In this document: piece after piece, positions 7,567 to 14,407 of the stretch
Layout: every line of letters begins with the position of its first letter
Position numbering within the stretch: the first letter of the stretch is position 1
Origin: Bacteroidota bacterium
Lineage (GTDB): Bacteria; Bacteroidota; Bacteroidia; Chitinophagales; Chitinophagaceae
Assembly (NCBI GenBank): GCA_018267545.1
Contig: JAFDYG010000274.1
Location: forward strand, 1 to 38,835
DNA length: 38,835 nt
Direction: 5' to 3'
Notes under the pieces: generated by a model
The model's input: the letters and a program-made list of their open reading frames with translations, nothing else
What the model was told of the DNA's origin: nothing
The model's database searches: none
Made by a program: the position numbers and the translations under genes

Positions 7567-8109
7567 ATGGATTCCCCACGCAACGCGAACCCCTATTTTG
7601 AAGTCTTAGCTGAGAAAGCGTCGGGCGGAGATGAAAAATCTTTCCAGGAAATATATGAAGCCATAGCCGGGAAGATGTACAGCCTGTGTCTCCGATATGC
7701 AGGAAACGCCAATGACGCCAACGATTGTTTTCAGGAAGGTTTTGTCAAGCTGTACAAGCATTTGGCCTCATTCCGTGGAGATGGCTCATTTGAAGGGTGG
7801 GCGCGCCGTATATTTGTCAGCGCCTGCATCGACGGCATCAAGAAAAAGAGCCGGTTCCTGTCCGTCCTGCCCGAAACCCTTGACAAAGAATCGGACGACC
7901 TATCGGGATATGATAAACTGGCTAACGAAGACCTCATGCGTAATATCAGGGAACTGCCGGATGGTTATCGAACCGTAGTGAACCTTTACATGGTGGAAGG
8001 TTACAGTCATAAAGAAATAGGCGAGTTGCTGAATATCTCGGAAGAAGGAAGCAGATCTCAGCTGTTCCGAGCACGGAATTTGTTACAAAAAATGTTGAAA
8101 ATCAGTTGA
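7567..8109 (+). CDS. ECF RNA polymerase sigma factor
   Basis: 180 residues with both sigma regions. Region 2 is about 25-95 (YSLCLRYAGNANDANDCFQEGFVKLYKHLASF, then FEGWARRIFVSACID). Region 4 is about 125-178 (IRELPDGYRTVVNLYMVEGYSHKEIGELLNISEEGSRSQLFRARNLL), with a clear helix-turn-helix. It directs RNA polymerase to a specific promoter set. Its TGA overlaps the ATG of the membrane anti-sigma-like gene by one base, and a secreted protein gene follows with a 4-base overlap. This is a translationally coupled three-gene operon. It probably responds to an envelope signal relayed by the second protein. Confidence 0.95.
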   Translation: MDSPRNANPYFEVLAEKASGGDEKSFQEIYEAIAGKMYSLCLRYAGNANDANDCFQEGFVKLYKHLASFRGDGSFEGWARRIFVSACIDGIKKKSRFLSVLPETLDKESDDLSGYDKLANEDLMRNIRELPDGYRTVVNLYMVEGYSHKEIGELLNISEEGSRSQLFRARNLLQKMLKIS

Positions 8110-8981
8110 TGGCTAAACGCTCTGATATATGGTGCTTTTTGCGTGAGCATGAAACACCTCCGCCGCCGGAGCTGTTTCAGCGTATACGTGCTTCTTTGAC
8201 CGCTATCGACGAAAACAATCGTTCCGGCTCTTCTTCAAATAACGAAAGCAGTATGGCCAGGCTGCGGCAGCTCGAAATTGCTCCACCTGCGTTTGTAAGC
8301 GCATCCATTAAAGACAGAATCGAAAAGCTCCGCAAGGGCCGAATACCCCCCATTCGCGGCGTGTCCCGGAAAAGATGGATCTATGCCGGTATCGCAGCCT
8401 CTTTTTTCGTGCTCATCGGATTTTCGATATTCAGGATTTTCGTCCCCGTCGAACCGTCTCATAAACCAACGGTTGTAAAGAATATTCCCGAATCCACACC
8501 TGCCCGTCAAACGAAAATTCCAGTGACCGGCGATTCGATCGAAACGGCAATGTCACGCCCTGCCGATGATTCGTCCGCCCGTATGACTGATTTAGCAAAA
8601 AGCGGAACCATGGCAATATCTGTCCGAAACAACGGGACTGTAATCCTGGATGGTCACCCCATTCGGCTGATAGATAATGATCCCCTCTTTACCTTCATTA
8701 GTTTTCGCTACCCCGAAATAGGAGGCTACATGGACGCAAAAAAGGAAGAAGATCTTACTATACGCGTCGACAGATATACGAATATCACTATTTCCAAACA
8801 AGCAGCCGCGATGATCAGGGAAATGTACATGACCAGAAGCAATGGAAAGCCTACCCGTAGAGCCAGGAAAACGCGGCAGAAATTAGAAGATTGGAAACGG
8901 ACCGATGAAAAACGTTTTGACGGCGCCCTGCCCTTTAATCCGATCGACCCATTGGACCTGGGCGAATTGATATTGAAATGA
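8109..8981 (+). CDS. Single-pass membrane protein, putative anti-sigma factor
   Basis: 290 residues from the ATG at 8109, which overlaps the sigma stop (TGATG). One transmembrane segment at about 91-111 (IYAGIAASFFVLIGFSIFRIF) follows a basic stretch, giving a cytosolic N-domain of about 90 residues and a periplasmic C-domain of about 175. The cytosolic part holds two copies of one motif: residues 11-30 (LREHETPPPPELFQRIRASL) and 52-74 (LRQLEIAPPAF...IKDRIEKL), that is L..-E-..PP-...-I-...L. The gene order and topology are those of anti-sigma factors, but I see no ZAS zinc motif or FecR domain. The periplasmic part includes SGTMAISVRNNGTVILDGHPIRL and is otherwise unknown. The anti-sigma role is inferred. 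Confidence 0.75.
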   Translation: MAKRSDIWCFLREHETPPPPELFQRIRASLTAIDENNRSGSSSNNESSMARLRQLEIAPPAFVSASIKDRIEKLRKGRIPPIRGVSRKRWIYAGIAASFFVLIGFSIFRIFVPVEPSHKPTVVKNIPESTPARQTKIPVTGDSIETAMSRPADDSSARMTDLAKSGTMAISVRNNGTVILDGHPIRLIDNDPLFTFISFRYPEIGGYMDAKKEEDLTIRVDRYTNITISKQAAAMIREMYMTRSNGKPTRRARKTRQKLEDWKRTDEKRFDGALPFNPIDPLDLGELILK

Positions 8982-9634
8982 AACGAATAGTAACGATAGT
9001 ATATTTTTTTACCATTCCGGCTCTTTTACAAGCAGCGTCCGCAATTCCCCTGTCTGCTCCGGTGACCCGGCCTCCCTCCGGTTCCGGTCTGACCGTTGCT
9101 TATGCGATTACCCTCCGCATGAAAAAAGACAATGGCGGCATAGCGGAATTATACAACGGTGGTATTCAGACGTTTTTTGCCGATAAGCATGATGCCAGGC
9201 TAAGACTTGCCAGTCTGATGCGTATCGAAAGCGCATATGCCCATTATGAACTCGGAAAGCTGAAAAAAGTAACCATTATAAAAGAATCCGGTCGCAATAA
9301 GCAAAAAAATACATTTAATCCCGACCAGTGGGATCGATATAACAGCAAATACGATGGCTCCGCCCGTCGCTTCACTGAAGATACTGCGGTCATCCTCGGA
9401 CACATCTGCAAGAAAGTCGTAATTACCCTGAAAGATAACCGGCTCATAACCGCCTGGTACTATCCCTCCACCCCTAAACCGTCCTTTGCCTCCCTGCTCC
9501 CGGCCTTCTCCGGCATTCCCGGCCTGGTGCTGAAATATGAATACACTTACAGGAAAAAAACTATCATCTATACAGCCTCATCCATCAGCTATGAACCCAT
9601 CAATCCGGATGTATTTCTTCCCCCTGCTCAATAA
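8978..9634 (+). CDS. Secreted GLPGLI-like protein
   Basis: 218 residues with a signal peptide (MKRIVTIVYFFTIPALLQAASA). The C-terminal half has CKKVVITLKDNRLITAWYYP and then SGIPGLVLKYEY, which match the order of features in GLPGLI family proteins (a Cys-Lys-Lys strand, an AWY motif and the name-giving GLPGLI segment). These are Bacteroidota envelope proteins of unknown biochemical function. Its ATG overlaps the previous stop (ATGA), so it is the third gene of the sigma operon and may be the sensor partner or effector of the sigma/anti-sigma pair. Confidence 0.75.
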   Translation: MKRIVTIVYFFTIPALLQAASAIPLSAPVTRPPSGSGLTVAYAITLRMKKDNGGIAELYNGGIQTFFADKHDARLRLASLMRIESAYAHYELGKLKKVTIIKESGRNKQKNTFNPDQWDRYNSKYDGSARRFTEDTAVILGHICKKVVITLKDNRLITAWYYPSTPKPSFASLLPAFSGIPGLVLKYEYTYRKKTIIYTASSISYEPINPDVFLPPAQ

Positions 9635-9647
9635 CCTGTAACCATAA

Positions 9648-12095
9648 TTACTCCCGTACCCTCTCCCTTTCCTCCTGCGCCCCTCCCTTCTTCCCCGACC
9701 CGCCTCCCCCGATCGTCCGGGTATAGCTCAGCCGAATCACCTGCGCCCTCGCAGACTCCGGCCTGTAAGGCACTCTCGACTTCACCGAAAATGCTTCCTC
9801 CGTCAGCGTCCCGAAATGATTTACGATTGTCGTAGTTCGGAATATATCGGTCATGAACAGCTGAAAGCTGCCCCCATTATTTTTCAGCTCCTTCTTAATT
9901 CCCGCATTCAATGCTCCAAACCCATCCACTTTCTTCGACCCATCATAAAGTCTGGAATTATACCAACCCGACACCTCCGCCGAGAAACCCTTCGGCAAAC
10001 GGAATGTCTGACTCATATTCCCTGAATACCCAAACCACGTATTCTCCGCCGGCGCGGGAGTAAAATCCTCCTTATACCGCCGCCATCCCGCATTGAAACT
10101 CCAGTTCATCGACCACCAATCCGTCACCTTCACCGGCGCACCAATCTGGAAAAGAAGACTATTCTGATACTCCATATTTACCGGCGATACGGCCAGCAAC
10201 ATCCCATCCGCACTCGTCGTCAGCTGATAGCGCACGATCGGATGATCATCCCGGCTTAAGGAAACCGAAAAGGAATACCCACGATATACATATCCTAGCT
10301 TGAGCGTATTGGTAATCGTCGGTTTTAAAAGCGGGTTCCCCGTCTCGATCGACGACGGGCCTGTATAAATCACATACGACGTAAGATCGTTATAGGAAGG
10401 CCGGCTGATACGCGTCGTATATGATAGCTGCAGCTCGGAACGAGCCCCCAGTTTCTGTGAAAAGAACACCGACGGAAACAGCTTCCCCAGCTTCCGCTCC
10501 GTGATGAGCGCCTGCTTCCCCGGATTATCCATCCTCGTATCCGAATACTCATACCTAAGCCCCGCAGTGAGGCTGCCCGAAGAACCAATCGTTGCATTCA
10601 CAGACGCATAAGCCGCCCCGATCGCCTCCTTCATAACCATGTCGGTGGTCGTTCCATCCCGGCTTACAAATGCACCATTCACCCAGCTTTCCGTCCTGGA
10701 CAAGCTCGAAGTCCGCGTATACGTACCCTTGGCTCCCGTCTCCAGCCTGACTTTCTCGCTCAGCCGCTTGACATAATCGAGCTTACCAACACCCACCTGT
10801 ATATGCGTATTGGAAATTCCCTTTTGATAGGGCGAGGACAATGTATCGTTGTTTCCTGCCGGATTTCCGTGCTTGTCCAAAAACGAGCTGCGGGCATCCG
10901 TAGGTCGACGATTATTAAAATCGAGATAATCCATGTCGAACGTAATCCGTTCGCCTTCCCGGATCTTCCTCTCGACATAGGCCGAAGCCATAATATTATT
11001 CCATTGATTGATACCCGAGATAGTCGCATTCAACGAGATGGGAGAATCCGGCGCGATCAGAAAAGTCGCAGTATTATGCGTCCCCACAGCCACGTGACTA
11101 TTGTTGTAATTGACACTGCCGCCGATCGTAGTTTTGGAGTTCAATCGGGCATCTGCCCCGACAGAGACATTATGCGAATTGCTCACAGGCTTTATGTCGC
11201 TCAAAACATCGGTATGCGAAAAGCCGCCGCCCAATAAAGGCTGCCGCTCCGTAGAATAGGCGTGCCAGTCCATCGCAGCCCTGTCGTGTGAAAACGCATA
11301 GGAACCATACACGTCGAAAACGCGCGAGTTATGCGTCAGATTCAGGCTTGCCGAAGCCTTCTCTCCATAACCATATCCCGTCGAAGCCGAAAGCGAACCA
11401 TTCGTTCCCCGCTTCCTGCTCTTTTTCAAAACGATATTGATCATCCCCGCATTCCCATCCGCGTCATAATTAGCCGGCGGACTCGTCAACAGCTCGATCT
11501 TTTCGATATTGTCCGCGGGCATGCTATTCAATAAAGAAACCACCTGGTCCATCGACAGACGAAGCAGCTTCCCGTTCAATAAAACCAATACGCCGCTATT
11601 CCCGTTTAACGCAATCGCATTGTTCCTTCGATCGATCACGACGCCAGGGCTTCGCTCCAATACTTCCAGCGCCGAGCTGCCCTTCGTAAGGATGCTATTC
11701 TCCACATTCACCGTCGTACCGGTGACCTGCTGCTGAAACAGCGGCTTCTGCGCCCGCACGACGACGGACCCCAGTTGAGCCGTATCCGTCTGCAAGACAA
11801 TCGCTCCCAAATCCTTGGAATCACTCCCCAGCTCGAACGCCGGTGAAACCCCCATTTGATACCCCACACTGCTGTACCGGATAAAATATCTTCCCGGACC
11901 GACTCGCTCTATCCGGTAGCCGCCGTTCTCATCGGATAAAGCCGCCTTGACTAGCCCACTATCGACAGAACGTAACAACAGTACATTCGCAGAGGGGATC
12001 GGCTGTCCACCAGCCGTAACAAGCCTTCCTATTACCTGGCTCCTGGCCTGGAGGAAAAGGCTAAACAAACAGCAGGAAAGAAGTATATTTTTCAT
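9648..12095 (-). CDS. TonB-dependent-receptor-type outer membrane beta-barrel protein
   Basis: 815 residues from the ATG at 12095; an in-frame TTG at 12110 would add only FLYG before the signal peptide. The signal peptide (MKNILLSCCLFSLFLQARS) leads to a carboxypeptidase-regulatory-like beta-sandwich (VIGRLVTAGGQPIPSANVLLLRS..., about 20-105). A plug-like domain (about 120-220) contains NGNSGVLVLLNGK and ADGNAGMINIVLKK, and a long barrel full of alternating aromatic strands follows. The tail is Gly-rich then highly charged (GGGGSGKKGGAQEERERVRE). There is no SusD partner next door, so it is not a classic glycan-uptake pair. It is more like the OMP_b-brl_3 family; the substrate is unknown. Divergent to a LytS-type kinase. 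Confidence 0.92.
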   Translation of the reverse strand: MKNILLSCCLFSLFLQARSQVIGRLVTAGGQPIPSANVLLLRSVDSGLVKAALSDENGGYRIERVGPGRYFIRYSSVGYQMGVSPAFELGSDSKDLGAIVLQTDTAQLGSVVVRAQKPLFQQQVTGTTVNVENSILTKGSSALEVLERSPGVVIDRRNNAIALNGNSGVLVLLNGKLLRLSMDQVVSLLNSMPADNIEKIELLTSPPANYDADGNAGMINIVLKKSRKRGTNGSLSASTGYGYGEKASASLNLTHNSRVFDVYGSYAFSHDRAAMDWHAYSTERQPLLGGGFSHTDVLSDIKPVSNSHNVSVGADARLNSKTTIGGSVNYNNSHVAVGTHNTATFLIAPDSPISLNATISGINQWNNIMASAYVERKIREGERITFDMDYLDFNNRRPTDARSSFLDKHGNPAGNNDTLSSPYQKGISNTHIQVGVGKLDYVKRLSEKVRLETGAKGTYTRTSSLSRTESWVNGAFVSRDGTTTDMVMKEAIGAAYASVNATIGSSGSLTAGLRYEYSDTRMDNPGKQALITERKLGKLFPSVFFSQKLGARSELQLSYTTRISRPSYNDLTSYVIYTGPSSIETGNPLLKPTITNTLKLGYVYRGYSFSVSLSRDDHPIVRYQLTTSADGMLLAVSPVNMEYQNSLLFQIGAPVKVTDWWSMNWSFNAGWRRYKEDFTPAPAENTWFGYSGNMSQTFRLPKGFSAEVSGWYNSRLYDGSKKVDGFGALNAGIKKELKNNGGSFQLFMTDIFRTTTIVNHFGTLTEEAFSVKSRVPYRPESARAQVIRLSYTRTIGGGGSGKKGGAQEERERVRE

Positions 12096-12307
12096 GCCGT
12101 AAAGAAACAATACCCTACAGGCACCAAAAAACGCGAATGACCACGGGTTCCTATTAATTGCTGAACAGCAATAATACCCTCAAAATCATACATTAATACC
12201 TGTCATATAGCCCCCGCTGCACGTCGTCAATAAATACCCTCCGTTCAAATAACCACCAGCCCTTTCCAGGGGAAATATTTGTAACTTGTAAGGATTATCG
12301 AGGCGCC

Positions 12308-13402
12308 GTGTTATCAAAAATTATAAAATATAAGCTGTACCACCTCCCGTTCTGGTGTATCTACTTTGCACTGCTGCTTTCGCCATTCGTGCTCAAGCTG
12401 GCGTTCTATATTCCCATTGAGCTCGCCGCCGCTTATTTCAACCTCTACTTCCTCATCCCGCACTACCTCGGAAAAGGGAGAATCGGAGGGTACGTCGTCA
12501 CCCTTTCCCTCACCTTATTCCTTGCTTCGGCCTGTATCGTATCCGGCTACTACCTCACCGCATTTCTGATGCACACCAACGTCTATCAGCTATACGGTCC
12601 CGGCCTTTGCTCTTACTATTTCTTTGGGAATGCCGTTCCCGCCGTATTTACCTGTCTGGCGATCACCACGGCTATTCACCTCACAAAGGCCTGGATCCAG
12701 ACAAGAAGAAAACAACAGCTGCTGGAAAGAGAAAAACTGGAAACCGAGCTCGACTTCCTGAAGCATCAATTCAATCCCCATTTTCTTTTCAATACCATCA
12801 ACTCCATTTTCTTCCTTATCCATAAAAAACCCGATACCGCCTCCGAATCCCTGGCCCGCTTCTCCGAGCTCTTACGCTATCAGCTATACGAATGCAACGA
12901 CCTGCAAATTCCCCTGAGCAAGGAAATCAAATGCCTGAAAAACTCCATCGAGCTCGAGAAGCTGCGACTAAACGATAACATGAAGGTAAAGGTCGATCTG
13001 GAACCTTCCTCCTCCACCGATCACCTCACCATCGCTCCTTTTATCCTCATGACCTTCGTGGAAAACGCTTTTAAGCACGTCTCGAAAGAAACGCTCGCCC
13101 CCAACTGGATCAACATCTCCCTCCACCTCGACGAGAACGGGAACGAGCACCAGCTCCATCTCACCGTCTCCAACAGCATCGCACGGAATAACCTAAGCGA
13201 AGTCATCCACCACAGCGGCATCGGCCTCAGAAACGTCCGCAGACGACTCGACCTCCTGTATCCCGGCCGGCATAACCTCAGTATTCAAAATACCAGCACC
13301 AGCTTCGAAGTGCACCTCCAGCTCGAACTCACTTCAATGCATGACTCTTTGCCCCTCCCCACGTTAGCCTCTTCGGGGAAACTGGAAGATTTTTTACAGT
13401 AG
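12308..13402 (+). CDS. LytS/YehU-type sensor histidine kinase
   Basis: 364 residues with a GTG start. Four transmembrane helices fill about residues 12-128, without a recognisable sensor domain. A short coiled linker (QQLLEREKLETELDF) leads to the His_kinase motif FLKHQFNPHFLFNTINSIF, with the likely phosphoacceptor His158. The ATP-binding part has FVENAFKH (N box) and GIGLRNVRRRLDLLY (G box). Kinases of this class normally phosphorylate a LytTR response regulator encoded beside them; none is present here, so it is an orphan in this window. TAACTTGT, about 24 bases upstream of the start, resembles a Bacteroidota -7 element but is imperfect. Confidence 0.92.
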   Translation: MLSKIIKYKLYHLPFWCIYFALLLSPFVLKLAFYIPIELAAAYFNLYFLIPHYLGKGRIGGYVVTLSLTLFLASACIVSGYYLTAFLMHTNVYQLYGPGLCSYYFFGNAVPAVFTCLAITTAIHLTKAWIQTRRKQQLLEREKLETELDFLKHQFNPHFLFNTINSIFFLIHKKPDTASESLARFSELLRYQLYECNDLQIPLSKEIKCLKNSIELEKLRLNDNMKVKVDLEPSSSTDHLTIAPFILMTFVENAFKHVSKETLAPNWINISLHLDENGNEHQLHLTVSNSIARNNLSEVIHHSGIGLRNVRRRLDLLYPGRHNLSIQNTSTSFEVHLQLELTSMHDSLPLPTLASSGKLEDFLQ

Positions 13403-13414
13403 CACTATCTTCTC

Positions 13415-13987
13415 CTATCCCGCTACCTGTTCTTCTAAAGAAGCATTAATTATGGGAGTCAAATCAAGATACATCTGGCGAGTATCCTTTCCTTTATCAG
13501 TTTCTGTGAAATACGTAAATCCCTTTTTTTCATAGAAACCCAATGATTGATCATAGGCATCTACCGTAATAAGTTTGCAGGCGCAATGAGTATTTTGATC
13601 AATAGCTAGGTTAATGATAAAGTTAATAATCAGGGTTCCCAAGCCTGCTTTCTTGGTTGTATTACAAACACCTAATCGCCCGATTTTGAGAGCCGGAAAG
13701 TACTCCAAATGCCTTTTGGGATGTGAAACCAATTTGGAAAGGAAACGCTTAAAAGCACTTTTAGAAGCAAAACCTATTTCTTGTACGCGAAGACTATCGT
13801 TAAAAATACTAAAGAAAGCAATAGTCCTTTCTTCATTTTCAAGTATATAGGTAACGGCCAATAGTTCCCGTTGGTAATCTTTGGCTTTAGAGACTAAAAA
13901 ATCATTAAGATCCTCGTCACCACAATCAAATGGCTTAATGATCGTATCCTTTGTTAATTTAATAAGAGATAATCCTGCTAACTCCAT
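13415..13987 (-). CDS. GNAT family N-acetyltransferase, TacT-like putative toxin
   Basis: 190 residues. The start IIKPFDCGDEDLNDFLVSKA is the pattern found at the N-terminus of TacT/AtaT-type GNAT toxins. The acetyl-CoA loop is in TTKKAGLGTLIINFI, and the C-terminal AYDQSLGFYEKKGFTYF carries the usual Tyr. Such toxins acetylate aminoacyl-tRNA and stop translation. The upstream 53-residue gene ends directly at its start (TAA then ATG), the layout of antitoxin first, toxin second. The region is AT-rich compared with both sides, suggesting transfer. The usual partner is a DUF1778 RHH antitoxin; the partner here does not look like one. GNAT is sure; toxin role is inferred. Confidence 0.8.
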   Translation of the reverse strand: MELAGLSLIKLTKDTIIKPFDCGDEDLNDFLVSKAKDYQRELLAVTYILENEERTIAFFSIFNDSLRVQEIGFASKSAFKRFLSKLVSHPKRHLEYFPALKIGRLGVCNTTKKAGLGTLIINFIINLAIDQNTHCACKLITVDAYDQSLGFYEKKGFTYFTETDKGKDTRQMYLDLTPIINASLEEQVAG

Positions 13988-14149
13988 TTAGCGAGGTCTG
14001 TGAATAGATTGGAGCTGTTGGGCACTTTCACGAATAGCTAATAGACGAGCTCTATCAACTTTTTTATCTTTATTCTCTTCGAGTTTCGTAAAAAAGTTAA
14101 CGGCATCCTTTCCTTCTAAAACAGGCGTATTTTTAATCGGTTTTGCCAT
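13988..14149 (-). CDS. 53-residue putative antitoxin of the GNAT pair
   Basis: 53 residues from the ATG at 14149 (MAKPIKNTPVLEGKDAVNFFTKLEENKDKK..., shown here only in part). Upstream in-frame starts at 14209 and 14155 give an AT-rich, hydrophobic prefix and are rejected. It is basic and mostly helical, with no clear ribbon-helix-helix or HTH. The opening PI..TPVL.GKDA.NF reads like a structured N-terminus and the second half like a helix that could wrap a partner. It ends exactly where the GNAT gene begins, so the two are co-translated. I believe similar short proteins accompany GNAT or PIN toxins, but that needs a search. Confidence 0.65.
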   Translation of the reverse strand: MAKPIKNTPVLEGKDAVNFFTKLEENKDKKVDRARLLAIRESAQQLQSIHRPR

Positions 14150-14407
14150 TATCATTCGATTTTGTATTAAAAATGCATATTTAATGTATGAACTAATAAT
14201 ACATAACAAATATACGATTCAAATCCGAATCAAGAATAGCTATCTGATATGCAAGCTTACTTAATTTATTATCAATATATTACAATGGTAAACAACGCGA
14301 TATTGCTGCAGTCTTGCCAATTTAGTCAACAGAACTTTTTTCGAACTTCCCCCCGACAATTACGACCTTTGAGAGTATCTTGCTAACTAAAAGCCGCCTC
14401 CGCTCGT

